Shown: positions 21,240 to 33,960, counted from the stretch's first letter. The stretch is DNA of 64,000 bases from Anthoceros angustus (GCA_010909165.1 MU008205.1:310001-374000); one strand, 5' to 3'. Made by a program: numbers and translations. The notes: generated from the sequence alone by a model not told the origin.

Positions 21240-23610
21240 CTAACACCACCTTAAGCTTGTTCTAGAATGAAAGATAGGATTGCTGGCTATGCAAGGGCAC
21301 CCGTGTATGTGTAGGCTTAGGCTTAAGTTGAGGATGTTTGAGTTCCCCTAAAATTAATCTACTTCATATTATCTCCTTAGCTACTGAGGTTAATATTCTA
21401 TACTCACACTCAGTGCTTGATAGAGCTATAGTAGGTTATTTTCTTATTTGTTCAAGATATATGAGTTCCTCCCAAAAATAATACATAATATGGATTTGCG
21501 AGTATCGAGATCACCAACATAGTTAACATCAGCATAAGCTGTTAATGTTAATTTTTCTATGTCGGGTATATACTTGAACATCAGTCTTGTCTACATAGTC
21601 CCCTTCAAATATGTAACATGTGCTTAATTGATGTTCAATGCTCACGTCCAGGGTTCTCCAAGAATTGTGAGCAGGAGCTAACTTCAAAAGCAATATCTGA
21701 TCTAGTATATAATCCACTCCCCTAATTTGGGATTGGTTCGGAGTGCCTTTAGAAGTCCCATTAAGGGAGGTGTCCCGATTGAATTTTTTCCCATTTAAAA
21801 ATAAAAATATGATAAATTCAAAAAATAAAAAATACTCGAAAAAAGGAAAATTCAAATTTTGATTGATAGGTTTCACTAAAAATAACTTTTACCACTTCTC
21901 TACATAGTTGCTTGAAAACTAGCACTCTTTTAAAACAACATTAAAAAATCTCTACCTATCATAAAGGAAAAAGCTTAGCTTAGGAGTCTTCAATCACACC
22001 TAAAAGTCTATTGTGTTATGAAATAATTGACAATACTCCTTTGCACCCGCCATACTTTGAGATGATGACTAATCAGTGTTTCCGAAAGGCATTAAGCAAC
22101 GCCATAGAGTCTGATTGGTAGTATCTCAAGCATTATAACTTATTCTCGATTGTCATGTGCTTATATTATATTGATAGAATACGAAGTCTATTCGATACCT
22201 ATTTTATACCTATTCGATTCCTTTTTCTTTTTTTTAATTTTTTTAGTAAAAAATAAAAAATCCCATTTAGGGAGGTGAAACTAATATGAATGTATGTTTC
22301 AAAAGGTCCCAATTTAGGGAAAAGTCTCGTTTTTTACACTGTAAACTAAAGGGAGTAGGATCGGAGGTCCCATTTGGAGAGGAATCGCATTTATAGAGTT
22401 CTCATTTCGGGGGGTGCCGACTGTAGTTACCTAAATATATAAGAGTGCCAATAGTATATAAGAGTGCCAATAGTATATAAGAGTGCCAATAGCATGTCGA
22501 TATGGGCGTGTATTGGGACTCATGTCGAGGTAAGCTTAACACCACTAGCAAAAGGTGTAGGTGCTAACAGCTCTCAAGACCAAACTTAGCTAAACATTCC
22601 TTATTATACTTAGTTTGTAAAATACTTAAAGTCTTATCACCACGATTTCTAATGATATTAACCCATAACGCATATGTCATCTCTCCTAAAACAGACATTT
22701 CATAAAAAGTCCTTAACCACACCTTTGTTTCTGCTAGGAGAGTAGGCGATGATGTGGCCATAAAAACATCATCAACGTAAAGTAGGAGATGAAATATATT
22801 TTTACCAGATATCAGAATGTAAAAACAAGCGTCGACCTTACTTTGCGTAAATCACATCACAAGTTGTACATCAATAGTTAAGTTCCGACAAGTTGTACAT
22901 CAATAGTTAAGTTCCGACAAGTTGTACATGAATAGTTAAGTTTCAATTCTTGCCTGATTGCTCGAGGCCATGTAGGCCTTGAATGAGTCGGCATACCCAA
23001 CCCTCTTTGCCTTTAACTTCGTAACCCTCATGTTGTCTCATGTATATTTGTTCTTTCAAATACCTATATAAATATGCTGTCTTTATATCCGTCGTGTGGA
23101 GTTCAAGATCATGTCTTTATATCCATCATGTGGAGTTCAAGATCATGTCTTTATATCTATCATTGTGAAGTTCAAGATCATGTCTTTATATCCATCATGT
23201 GGAGTTCAAGATCATGTCTTTATATCCATCATGTGGAGGTCAAGATCATGTCTTGATATCCATCATGTGGAGTTCAAGATCATGTTGGGATGACAAGGTA
23301 AATATTATTCTATAGTGACAAATTTGGCTACAAAGGCTTATGTAGCCCAAGGTATGTAATCCAAACCGAGAATTTGGGTAAAGACTGGCTACTAGTCGTA
23401 CTTTATATCTCTCAATAGAACTATTCTTTTTTCTTAATCTTAAATACCCATTTGCTGGTAATTATCTTCCTTCGATTAGGTGGTTTGATCAATTCTCATG
23501 TAGAATTATTAACTAAAGAATTATATTCAGAATAATCTATATCTACCTTTCATAAGTCTTTTTAGGAGAAGAGAAAACTTGTTTTAAGATAAATGGTTCT
23601 TCTAGGTCAA
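21240..23610 (-). mobile_element. AT-rich Ty1/copia remnant, copy 2
   Basis: Second copy of the AT-rich copia remnant. It holds a single RT unit (22,436-23,075) instead of two. The RT unit reads LGEMTYALWVNIIRNRGDK on the minus strand, and the DNA for the YVDD segment is present near 22,770. The 34-bp array follows. Confidence 0.7.
23080..23289. repeat. 34-bp tandem repeat, copy 2
   Basis: Six units of the same 34-bp repeat as at 7,629-7,838, with the one 35-bp unit in the same place and a few base changes. The array was therefore already formed before block duplication. Confidence 0.85.
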
Positions 23611-25541
23611 GAGTAGCAATATATACAACTTGTACATAAATAGATAAAGGAGAGAGATGATCATCCAAATGACGATACAAAACGAGGTTCCTTCCAACCT
23701 CCAAGGCTAAGAATGGCGGGGCGTGACCGAGGTTGTACCTAGACTTGTAGGAAACTCCATCCGGACATCGAGCCCACCGACCCACCCACGAGACTGGGCC
23801 TCGTAAAGTGCCTACATTGCATGACAAGAGTCGGTGGCATTCTGAGTCCAAGTCGCACACAAAGGTTATTCAAAGAATGCGCACTCACCGGGCACCGTGG
23901 GAGGTAGTGCTTTGTCTAGGCGAATCGCGGACGGTGATCGCTTCTTCAACAAGAGGTGCAAACAATGCGAGCAATTGAAGGTGACGCAACTCGTGGGACA
24001 AGTTGTAGGCATGGATACAAGTTAGGGCCATCTCTTGTGTCAATGACCGATTTCACGCACTTTGGAATGGCAAATGCACAAAGGCACTACTACTTGCTAT
24101 GAGATCGATCCAATGCAAACAATTACCTGTGGATCCGTCAATTTGCATTTGCAAAGACGGATGACAAATCTCCAGCAGATATGTGTTGTAAATATGTCAT
24201 CCCCGATTCACTGCTTCTCACATACTTAATTCAAGAAATTGAGTACCTAGCACATGGGCAGCTACAACAATGGCAAGATTCTCAAGAAATATCTCACCTT
24301 CCAACGATCACGCCATTCAACTCGTTCCTTTGTCCAGCAATTGTAGACTTGCCAAACATTGTTGCCGACAAACACGTATATTGTATATTGACAAGTTGGT
24401 CTCCAAACTTAGTTGGGAAACAAGAGGAATGGTGCGTGGGTATTTATCGGCATTCACATCCCACTTCCTCATCTTTCCAAGCATCCAAATCAGCAAGCTT
24501 CTTCATAATTAACATCCCGGTTGTTCTCAAGTGTTGACCTCTACACAAGAGTGAATCGATGGTCGCAAGGCCATCATACCCATCCTTAGAGTCACATTTT
24601 ATCACTCCTTTCCCGTTCATCCTATTTCAGCCCGGCAAAATCCCAACGAAACCCCATGATCCGCACAACAACGGAAAATGAGCATCCTTCCATACCTCAA
24701 ATTTCATCAAATTTAGCAGACCGTAAGCTTGATCGAGGTAGGTCCGAACACTTCATCCCACTCCAACCTAGGTTCAAATGCGCATTTCACCTCCTTCTCC
24801 TTCGCATCTTCGAACTCTCTACAAGCATACCCATCTCCCAAATTTTGTTAACCTCACCAGGTAAGCTCGATCCCGCAGTAAGCCGTGAATATGGACTTTC
24901 TCGAAAAGAAATAATTGAGTTCCTAGGAATTGTCCAGTTTCGCTATCGGCTGTGTCTTTGGTTTCTGGCAACGACGTCTAGCTACCTATTTGTTTGCGAG
25001 TTTGGTGGATTGCAGAGCAGTAGCGGAGCTGCAAAGAAACATATTGCCCGGAGAGCAATCTGTTTTGCTGAATTCTCTGAGGTGATCAATTGCTGATTTT
25101 GCATGAAAAAGAGTACTAGTGTGATTTGGCTCCATTTCACGATGTTATACCCTATGGAGGGGGATGGCAATTTCGACTTGCCTTAGCTTCCCTGCTGCCT
25201 CGGCCAAGGTCTTCCGGTGTTTGCGAGATCGGCTGTGTCCCGGAGCACACCATTCCGCTCTCGCCTACCGAGGTGCAGAGAGCGCAAATTTTGTTAGGCT
25301 GGAGGGATGGACCGGAGGGACAGTATGAGCAAGCCTGGACACACTCCATCCCGAGTAGCTTATTTCCGTGTAAGTGACCATGATGTGGGCACGCCTCTAG
25401 ATCTAAGTCTCGGCGGTGCTTTGTGCTATAATATGCTCCTGCATTACCGAAACGGTCTTCAAGTTTTAATGTGAAATCCAAGAAGATGGAAGTTAACGTC
25501 CCCTCTGTGAGTCCTACATTTGGCTGCCTCACGTTACAATC
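23611..25541. repeat. unassigned block-internal sequence, copy 2
   Basis: Counterpart of 8,160-10,110, with many small indels and no recognised gene. At 25,541 it breaks off and the sequence jumps back to the point equivalent to 23,770. Confidence 0.55.
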
Positions 25542-27640
25542 GAGCCCACCGACCCACCCACGAGACTGGGCCTCGTAAGACGTCTACATTGCATGACAAG
25601 AGTCGGTGGCATTCTTGAGTCCAAGTCGCACAAAGGTTATTCAAAAATGCGCACTCACCGGGCACCGTGGGAGGTAGTCGATTTGTCTAGGCGAATCACG
25701 ATGTTGATGTGCTTCTTCAACAAGAGGTGCAAACAATGCGAGCAATTGAAGGTGAAACTCTTGTGGACAAGTTGTAGGCATGGATACAAGTTAGGGCCAT
25801 CTCTTGTGTCAATGACCGATTTCACGCACCTTTGGAATGGCAAATGCACAAAAGGCACTACTACTTGCTATGAGATCGATCCAATGCAAACAATTACCTG
25901 TGGATCCGTCAATTTGCATTTGCGGAACGGATGACAAATCTCCAGCAGATATGTGTTGTAAATATGTCATCCGATCAACGCTTCTCACATACTTAATTCA
26001 AGAAATTGAGTACCTAGCACATGGCAGCTACAACAATGGCAAGATTCAAGAAATATCTCACCTTCCAACAGCCCCGCCATTCAACTCGTTCCTTTGTCCA
26101 GCAATTGTAGACTTGCCAAACATTGTTGCCGACAAACACGATATTGTATATTGACAAAGTTGGTCTCCAAACTTAGTTGGGAAGCAAGAGGAATGGTGCG
26201 GTATTTATCGGCATTCACATCCCACTTCCTCATCTTTCCAAGCATCCAAATCAGCAAGCTTCTTCATAATTAACATCCCGGGTTGTTCTCAAGTGTTGAC
26301 CTCTACACAAGAGTGAATCGATGGTCATCGCAAGGCCATACCCATCCTTAGAGTCACATTTTATCACTCCGCCGTTCATCCTATTTCAGCCCGGCAAAAT
26401 CCCAACGAAACCCCATGATCCGCACAACAACGGAAAATGAGCATCCTTCCATACCTCAAATTTCATCAAATTTAGCAGACCGTAAGCTTGATCGAGGTGG
26501 TAGGTCCAACACTTCATCCCACTCCAACCTAGGTTCAAATGCGCATTTCACCTCCTTCTCCTTCTCGCATCTTCGCAACTCTCTGATACCCATCTCCCAT
26601 TTATTAACCTCACCAGGTAAGCTCGATCCAGAGTAAGCCGTGAATATGGACTTTCTTTGAAGAAATAATTGAGTTCCTAGGAATTGTCCGGTTTAAGCTA
26701 TCTGTCTTTGGTTTCGCAACGACGCCTCTAGCTACCTATTTGTTTGCGAGTTTGGTGGATTGCGAGCGATGGCGCAAAGAAACATATTGCCGGAGAGCAA
26801 CTGCTTTGAATTCTCTGAGGTGATCAATTGCTGATTTTGCATGAAAAGAGTACTAGTGTGATTTGGCTCCATTTCACGATGTTATACCCTATGGAGGGAT
26901 GGCAATTTCGACTTGCCTTAGCTTCCCCGCCTCGGCCAAGGTCTTAGGTGTTTGCGAGATCGGTGTCCGGAGCACACCATTCGCTCGCCTACCGAGGTGC
27001 AGAGCGCAAATTTTGTTAGGCTGGAGGGATGGACCGGAGGGACAGCAATGAGCAAGCCTGGACACACTCCATCCCGAAAGCTGTAGCTTATTTCCGTGTA
27101 AGTGACGGTGGCACGCTCTCTAGATCTAAGTCTCGAGCAGTGCTTTGTGCTATAATATGCTCCTGCATTCTGCTGGAAACGGTCTTCAAGTTTTAATGTG
27201 AAATCCAAGAAGATGGAAGTTACCGGCGACGTCCCCTCTGTGAGTCCTCTGTTTGGCTGCCTCGTTACAATCAACTGAGCCCAGAAAAGATCAAAACTGC
27301 TCACGTTTTACATCACAGGGATCAATATATTGAAGGACAAAGGATTTCTGCGGTATGCATTCAGCCTACCGAACAGAGTACTTTGCAGTTTGCTAGGAAG
27401 GCCATAACCGTGGGATGTTAACGGGACTGTATTTTCTCTGAAGGCTAGCAAGGTCAGTGACAAGTAGATCTCAACAGTAAATTTTCCATCTTTTATGCCT
27501 GTGAGGCAGAGTCGTATCCGCGCGTTGTCTAAAACCTAACCGTGTTGCTGGAGCTGCAATGAAGTTCAAGACTACAAGATTTCTTCGCAAGGATGCAACA
27601 ACTCCATGGTGGAACAAGAGAATTGAACCAATATACGGCA
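25542..27640. repeat. unassigned block-internal sequence, copy 3
   Basis: Starts with GAGCCCACCGACCCACCC, the same as at 8,321 and 23,770. It carries more small deletions than copies 1 and 2. No gene recognised. It continues without a break into the PPR pseudogene copy. Confidence 0.55.
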
Positions 27641-29290
27641 GCAAGCCATTTGTGTCTCCCAGTGGCATTTGGGCTTAGGGAAGCATCTCAGAGGTGTAAA
27701 TCGAGAACGGCACACCACGATGTGTTTGTCACGGGGTTGGTGAAAATGTAAATAGCGATGCGGCATGCAATTGGCTCAGCTTGGAAAGGAAGGTGATTAG
27801 GCTTGGAAAGTGTTTGCCGGGCTTGGTGACGATTATATGGTGGCATGGACTTACATGATGGCAGGTATTCCCATGACTAGCAGGGCATGGGGCCGGAAGC
27901 TCTTCATGTGTATAGTACTAGACAAGAAGAAGGTCCCATTGCTGTACCTGATTTTATGACATTTTTCTGCATCCTAAAAGCATGTGCACATTTGCTAGCT
28001 TGTCTCTGCATAGAAAGGCAGCTGCATATGTACACAGATTGTAGAAGAAGACCTTGGTATTCTCTGCGCGCGCATCCTGCAGTTTGGCACTCTCTTGGAA
28101 GCAGTGGAGTTAGACAAAACAGTTCCTGCGGCATAAGTGTTGATGTCGAACAGATACACGCATGGGCACGGACGTGCGGTAGCAGGCACAGAAGATAGAG
28201 GCGAGGAGAGCAGAATTGGGGTATGGAAGCAGCGGATCGAGCTAGTGATGTGTACGTACAACATATACACTAGAGAAGACGCCAGAGAACCCAAATGTTC
28301 ATCATGAAAACTTGTGGGCCCTTCGCTACACGAATGAGATATCGTGATGAGAACAGAGATAGGAGGGTAATTATCTGCAAAGGCTGGAAGACCTTGTACA
28401 ACATATCTCCTTGCGATCCACCGGGGGCTGTGGTGCCATAATCGAGAGCACATAGCAGCTGTTTTTGCAATTAAGATATAGAAATATAACTAGGGACAGA
28501 CGCCATTGGTCCCCACGGTGCTATGCAAGAAGAAGGCCTGCACTGCGATTCTGTGACATTTGTGTGCCTCCCGGGCATGTCTGGTTGGGCAAGCTTTGAG
28601 GAAGGCGAGGCAACTTCATGAGAGAGGGTATCCAGCTGGAAGTTTGGTGAAAATGTATGAAAATTGTGGCAGCCTCCGTGGACCACGAGTGTGTTGATGG
28701 ACTTGCTCAAAATCACGTGTTGGCGTGCCGCCATGATAAGCGAGGCATGGTATTTTCAGCAAGTACTCCAGGAATGGGCTGTAGTATCACAGGCGGTATT
28801 CTCGGCCGTGTTCCAGCAAGGAATGGGCCAGCGGGAAGCCCTTTTGTCTCTACAGCAATATGCAAGAAGGTGCAGGCATGTGCAAGTGTACATGTTTGGC
28901 ACCCCAGCTTGTGACAGTTGGAAGCGCTATGCTCAAAAAATGTTTAATGGACCTGATCAAAAAGATATGGTGACATGGAATGCAGTGATACCAGGGCACT
29001 CGCAGCAGGGTAGGGTGCAGGCCGCCCTTCATCTTCACATTGATATGAGAAGAGAAGGTAATCTTTGTGCGATTCTCGCGACATTTTTGTCTCTCCGCAT
29101 GTAAGCTGTGGGCCTCCCGTTGGAAGGGAAGCATCTGCATCCGCATCCGCAAATCGAGAACAGAACACCGGCTGATGTTTTAGCCGTTTGGTGGAAATGT
29201 CGCCAACCGTGGTAGCGTGGAAGATGCTCGGGCCGTGTTTGACCGACTTGGTCAAAAGATGTGGTGCTCGTTTCGATAAAGTTTTAAGTC
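27640..29290 (+). pseudogene. PPR pseudogene, copy 2
   Basis: Counterpart of 10,440-12,129. The clearest unit is at 28,940-29,060: KMFNGPDQKDMVTWNAVIPG then AALHLHIDMRREG, a textbook PPR repeat that is broken in copy 1. Other remnants are MGPEALHVYSTRQEEG (27,887) and FMTFFCILKACAHLLA (27,955). Many small deletions and stops separate the units. It is convergent with SKP1-like gene C copy 2. Confidence 0.7.
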
Positions 29291-29459
29291 GATATTACCC
29301 TAGCCATGAATGAACAACATGTCCAAATCATGCAAGGAAACACTGCGACGGGTGGCTAACCTACCTAGCTAGCTACCTCAAAGACAAGAAGGCATTACGT
29401 CCGATAAACACAGATTAAAGATCAAAATGGAGTCTTTTCTCGAACTCGGCTACTTCCTC

Positions 29460-30360
29460 ATTGAGGCACCCTCGTCACGAGGTCCGAGCCATTCTCATAG
29501 AGGTCGCTCTCCTCACGCCATCATGTAAGCAATTGCTTGCCTTCTTGACCTCATCCACCTTAAGACCATGTGCTTGCGCGTCCGAAGAATTTGTAGAACA
29601 GTGGATCCAGAGCGTCGAAGGAGCCGGCATCCATATCATCGGCGGATCGAGCCCAGGATCCAGATGCACCGGACCGGACCCTTGATGGGTGGAATCCAGC
29701 TTGGCCTTCCGCAGCTTGCTTTCAGCGGCCACAGCTTCCCGACTTGGAGCGGTCGGATGACCTGCACTGTGGCGTGCCCTCGACGTACGCAGCCAAGGCA
29801 TCCACATCCCGCTCATCCACACCTTGCATGGTCTCCAGTGTTCGCGACAACCAGCTGCTGTAGAGGAGGATCGCGGTGCTCACCGTCAAGTTCGGGAAGG
29901 GCAACCACACCTCCTTCTCGGCCGGCAGTATTCTAGCCTCATCTCACAAAGTCGTATCCCTCGAAAGCATTCCGTGCCTACCGCTTGGTTTGAGAGGTCC
30001 TTGATCTTGAGCAACTCGGCGGTGATAGCCGCCCGGAGCTGCCTCCTCGGATGGTTTGGGCGAGGTCCGGATGTTCTCCAGCCGGTCCTCCTTTCTGTTA
30101 CACAAGGAAGCGGCAATGCGCTTCTACCTTGCTGCAAGGCTAGCAAACCCGGCCGGCGGTGCCGAGGAGGAAGTATGTTGGCAAGTTCAGTGTTGTGGAA
30201 TGGGCCGCAACAGTAGAGAACGCCCTCCGCCACACTCCTTGGCACCACAAACGTGCATACCTCCTCCTCTCCTTCTTTGGACATCCTCACGCCGCCTTCC
30301 TCGAGCCCCTCCAATACCTCCTTCGCACTCCTCATCTTGGACCTCCCTTTACAAGCCATG
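29460..30360 (-). pseudogene. SKP1-like gene C, copy 2 (heavily indel-ridden)
   Basis: The N-terminus is intact from the ATG at 30,360: MACKGRSKMRSAKEVLEGLE, then SKEGEEEVCTFVVPRSVAEG. After that the frame shifts repeatedly. Recognisable pieces are ITAELLKIKDLSNQAVGTE (SKP1 helix), WLPFPNLTVSTAILLYSSWL and VDALAAYVEGT. Compared with copy 1 it lacks many short stretches, for example in the F-box-binding tail, where CEMRLEY replaces SPQEMRLEL. As read it cannot make a SKP1-like protein. Read errors in a repeat-rich or modified region are an alternative explanation. Confidence 0.65.
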
Positions 30361-30466
30361 GTCACGCCTCAAGCAAACGGACGCAGTGGGGCGAATCGCC
30401 GGAGCGACACCCAGATTATCGACACCACAAGTTGGGAGGATGGGAAGATCTTTTAAACTCCCACTC

Positions 30467-30477
30467 CATATATATAT
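30467..30477 (-). promoter_or_regulatory. TATA-like box of SKP1-like gene C copy 2
   Basis: Minus strand reads CATATATATATGG, about 110 bp upstream of the ATG at 30,360, at the same relative place as in copy 1. Confidence 0.45.
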
Positions 30478-30657
30478 GAACCTCTAGGGAGACCTCCCTC
30501 CCGCGACTATTTATTGAGGACTTTGACCTAAGCCTCTTTCACAATGTTTTTTACCGTTATTTTATTTTTTGTTTACTTCACATGTTATACAAACATAGGT
30601 CTCGTTGCTTACAAAGAAGACCCTAGGTTGGTAATGGCTTGGACCCGGCCGAGTCCC

Positions 30658-31480
30658 GATAGCTCACACCCCTTGACCTTACCGTGAAAGCATGCACATG
30701 GCAGCCACAACAAGATCTCTCGTCACCAAACATTTCTTCGAATTTTCCATACCTCACCATTCAATAGGTAATGTGGATTGGGGAATCCTTCACGTTCTAA
30801 CCTCTTCCTCCCATGTGCTCTTCGCCATCTCCTGCCAGCTCGCCTACCAGCAGATATTGATGCTGTGGCCGCAGCCCTATATTCAACTTGATTTGCAAAA
30901 CTGACTTCTCCCTGCAATGTCGACGCTGCAGGTATCTGTGCCTGCAGTCCATCGGCGTGCTCTCCTTGTGACGACGTCCCGTCCTTTCACCTCCTACCTT
31001 CCTAGTCTCATGACCAGGTCTAGATCGCGCTCCCACGGCAATCTTCTCACCTTGCTGCACCTCCGTGACAACAACTTCAGTTGTCGCCCATGAATTCATC
31101 GACTCCCTTTCTTGCAGCTATTCTGCAAGCTCACCTTGGGATGTGGTTTCTCCACCACCCTCTCCTGCACATGCTGTCATAGAGCCATCCCCGCTCCTGA
31201 GCTTCATCGTACATGCTTCCTTCACACACCATTTTCGTGTGTCCCTCCTATTTCTTGAAAACAGTGGTTTCTTCTCCGTTTCTCCTCCTTCTTCTGCCAA
31301 CAACGTCGCCTCCACTTGCAGCCCTCCTGATTGCTCACCCTCAAGGAGCACTCTGGTCTCCTCCTCGCGCTCATGCTGCTGCTCCTTTTCCTCCCCTTGA
31401 ATTTCTAAATCATCTTACTGCAGCATTTCCTGCACAAAAGGCAACCCCCCTCTTGTACTGCTTCTAAGGCAGTGCCTTTA
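30658..31480 (-). other. unrecognised ORF-bearing region
   Basis: Homology to the block ends at 30,657. On the minus strand, open frames between about 31,390 and 30,800 encode charged, low-complexity protein (for example VLLEGEQSGGLQVEATLLAE, and CAGEGGGETTSQGELAE followed by a stop). I recognise no domain, and the frames are interrupted, so I make no function call. Confidence 0.3.
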
Positions 31481-31500
31481 TTACATCCCCAAGACTGGCC
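31480..31500 (-). terminator. possible poly(A) signal region of the 31.9-33.3 kb coiled-coil gene
   Basis: GCCTTTATTACATCC on the plus strand is GGATGTAATAAAGGC on the minus strand, giving an AATAAA signal. A similar CTTTATTACACCC occurs at 35,630-35,645, downstream of the related coiled-coil gene. Confidence 0.35.
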
Positions 31501-31889
31501 CTACCGCTAGCTACCTACACATGCACGAGTGATGCCGGATCCTTGCGCGTGACTTCCTATGTCTACGACGGTGGGGCTGCTGTTGACTTCAGCTGACTCC
31601 TGCATCCGGCAGCCCAATCCCCAACCCTTGCGCCTGAGGGGCGCCCAGCCTGATTATTCTTGGCCCCTGCATTCCCGCAGAGGCTCGGCCCCCCCTCGAA
31701 CCCGGTTAGGCCTTCCTACCGGAGGTGCGCTAACAACCACTGTCACCACCAAGTCCTCCTCGCTCAGATGGATAACCCAGAGTGGAGTTTCAAGATCACC
31801 CTCTGCACTCGTGGGTCCCTTCTCTAGTCTCTGGAAGGGACCGAAGTCCGTTCGCTCTGGGCTGTTGGGCCTGTCCTTTGGGCGCTAAT

Positions 31890-33350
31890 AGGTTCCTCCT
31901 TGGCTCCGAAGGCCGGACCTCTGGGTCCGTCCTTCACTCCGGAGGCCGGACTTCTGGGTCCGTCCTTGACTCCGGAGGCCGGACCTCTAGGTCCGTCCTT
32001 GACTCCGAAGGTCGGGCCTCTGGGTTTGTCCTTACACTTTGGGGGCGGACCTCTACACCCCCCTCCACAGGCCTATCCTCCAGTCCTAGCCCTCCTTCCA
32101 CTGGAGTACTCCCTTCTACGCCCCCCAACCCGGGTGCCGAGTCTGGGAAGCCTACCTCTTGGTCCGCCGGGGATTCGTCGCCCGGCTAACGTCTTCCCTT
32201 CGAGGGTCTCGCCTCGCTGCTGCTCTCATCTCTTAATAGGGCGCCTAGGTTCCCTGTCGCCGCATTCTTTTCCAGCCCTTCCTCTCTCCAGGCTCCCTTC
32301 GACGCCTCTGGTGGCCCTATTGCCTCAACCGACTGGTGCACCGCACTCACGGCCTTTAGGAGCTCCGCATGGTAGTAGGCAAAGTCCGAGTCCACCTGCT
32401 GAATGGCTTCTTCCACGTGAGCCCGTAGGACCTGGTACTCCCACCTCCACTGGTGCTCCGGCAATCGGGCGTGTTCCCCCGCACGATGGGCCGTCTCCTC
32501 TCCTAAACCTTCCAACCGGGCCTTAGCGGCATCTCGGGAGGCCGTTAGGGTAGCCTCGGCAAGCTCCTGAAGCGGCTGCTTCTCGTTGGCGTGCTCCTTC
32601 TCCCGTTCCCTCCTAAGAGCTCCCAGTTGGCTTGTCATTGACTGGATCTCTCCTTCTGCCTGGCGCAGACAGACCAGCAGTTTCTGTTCTTCCTACTTCC
32701 ACTGGTGCTGGTCCATCACCTGCAGGCTCAAGAGCTCCATCTCCCTCTTGAGTCGTTCCCGTAGGTGCATCAGGCGGGTGGCCTCGGCGAGTTCCTTCTT
32801 AAGCTCGTCAATGTCCAGTTGCTTGCTTCTCCGGTGAGTTTTCTCCACCCGAAGGCAGAGCTGGAGTCGATCCACCTCTCGCTCAAAGCCCTCGATCCGG
32901 CCTTGGAGAAGCCCGTTCCTTTACTCCACCACCTAGCGCCGTAGCTTTAGGGTCTCCTTCTCCCCCTCCACCTGCTTCCGCTCAGTGCCCCAGAGCTACG
33001 ACCAGAGGTTCGTCATCTCGCCCAGCCGCTCTTGCATTTCCGCCTTGCGGGCAGCTCGAGCTTGCTCCCATGTCGCCTAGTCTTCCTTCAGGCGGGCGAG
33101 CTCCTGGTCCCGCTCCTTCAAATTGGTTGTGGCTACTCCGGCTGCCTCCCTCCAGCAATTCTGGTCCCTGCGATAGTGGTCCCGGTCCGTCCTGGTGTTG
33201 GCTTCCGCGTGCCGCACCTCCTTCAGTTGAGACTCTAGGGCTTGGTGCTCCTCCTACTGAGCAGACTCCGCTGACAACCTGTAAACGATTTAGACTCAGA
33301 AACCCCCTGTTGAAATGTGCTTGAAGTAGTTTTTTTTTTTTTTGGGTCAA
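31890..33350 (-). pseudogene. coiled-coil protein with peptide-repeat tail, copy Y (broken)
   Basis: Probably the C-terminal half of a transposon-derived coiled-coil protein. From about 33,240 down to 32,186 the minus strand encodes continuous heptad-like helix: RTDRDHYRRDQNCWREAAG, LKKELAEATRLMHLRERLK, TSQLGALRREREKEHANEKQ and EEAIQQVDSDFAYYHAELLK. In-frame stops interrupt it near 32,925 and 32,935 and, as TAG, at 32,693-32,695. It is followed by a Pro/Arg-rich tail of 11-residue repeats (31,911-32,040). The upstream end at 33,280 reads TCGTTTACAG/GTTG, which could be a splice acceptor. The same RDHYRRD and YYHAELLKA phrases occur at 35.6-39.9 kb, so this is one of two copies. Plant proteins with long coiled-coil tails of this sort often come from transposons; I cannot name the family. 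Confidence 0.5.
31911..32043. repeat. 33-bp coding minisatellite
   Basis: Four units of GGCCGGACCTCTGGGTCCGT plus CCTTGACTCCGGA. Starts fall at 31,911, 31,944, 31,977 and 32,010, an exact 33-bp period. Being a multiple of three, it gives an 11-residue repeat in each frame; on the minus strand that is RPPESRTDPEV, continuous with the coiled-coil gene. Confidence 0.85.
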
Positions 33351-33960
33351 GTGTGGTGTGAAAATAAGTCAGGTTCACAGTAGGCAAAGGTATTTATAAA
33401 AGAAACGTCCTTGGCCTATGGTTTTTTTGTTTTTATTAGATTAGATAATAAAGGGTCCGGGAACTCAATGTTCCTTGGCCCATGGACCTAGGATGTCCAC
33501 TAAAAGGTCTATATATGTGAGGTAGAGGATTGGTATAAGTAGGGAGTGATGGTCTATAGGTTTGGAGCCAACCAAGTGGGCGGTAGCTGAATGAGTGTGG
33601 GGTTGTGGATTGGGGAGTGGAGCGGCAATGAGAAGCCGACAGGTAGGGAACCGGGGACTTAACCCTAGGGACGGTCCGCTCGGACAACGGAGCGTATGCT
33701 GACGGCCGGAGCGCAACGACGGCCGGAGCGCAACGACGGCCGGAGCGCAACGACGGCCGGAGCGCAAGTCGAGGAGCTGGCGCGACTTTCCGACGGCCGG
33801 CGCACAATCCGTGTCGTTGTAGTAAGGAGTCCGCTTCCCAAGAGAATGATAAGCTCCGCTGCCGCTGCTTTGACCGATTCTCACCTTACTTTGCGACCGC
33901 TCAACTTTAACACACGCAATCGCTGCTTTGCGCCTAACTACTCATAACGCTCACCGAACA
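32819..33960. repeat. 1.15-kb direct repeat, unit 1
   Basis: From GCTTGCTTCTCCGGTGAG to about CTCACCGAACAGC. It covers the upstream part of the coiled-coil gene plus AT-rich flank with poly(T) (33,330-33,345) and a TCTATATATG box (33,509). Unit 2 follows with an offset of about 1,315 bp and many small deletions. Confidence 0.8.
33701..33768. repeat. 17-bp tandem repeat
   Basis: Four exact units of GACGGCCGGAGCGCAAC. The corresponding place in unit 2 of the direct repeat (about 34,970-35,030) has only degenerate GGAGCGCCGACGA words. Confidence 0.85.

Larger units (their letters stand above)
14713..30657. repeat. large duplicated block, copy A2/A3 (with internal stutters)
   Basis: Same order as A1. 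It differs by a doubled 1.4-kb piece (16,324-19,154), a single instead of double copia RT unit, and a jump back at 25,541 that repeats about 1.8 kb. Small deletions are most frequent after 23,700. Confidence 0.9.

Noticed and set aside
31559-32526. Proline-rich plus-strand frames
   Set aside because: Complement of the coiled-coil gene and its 33-bp repeat; the minus strand has the coherent helix pattern.
33696-33947. 83-residue frame across the 17-bp repeat
   Set aside because: Low-complexity translation of a tandem repeat; not preserved in the second unit.
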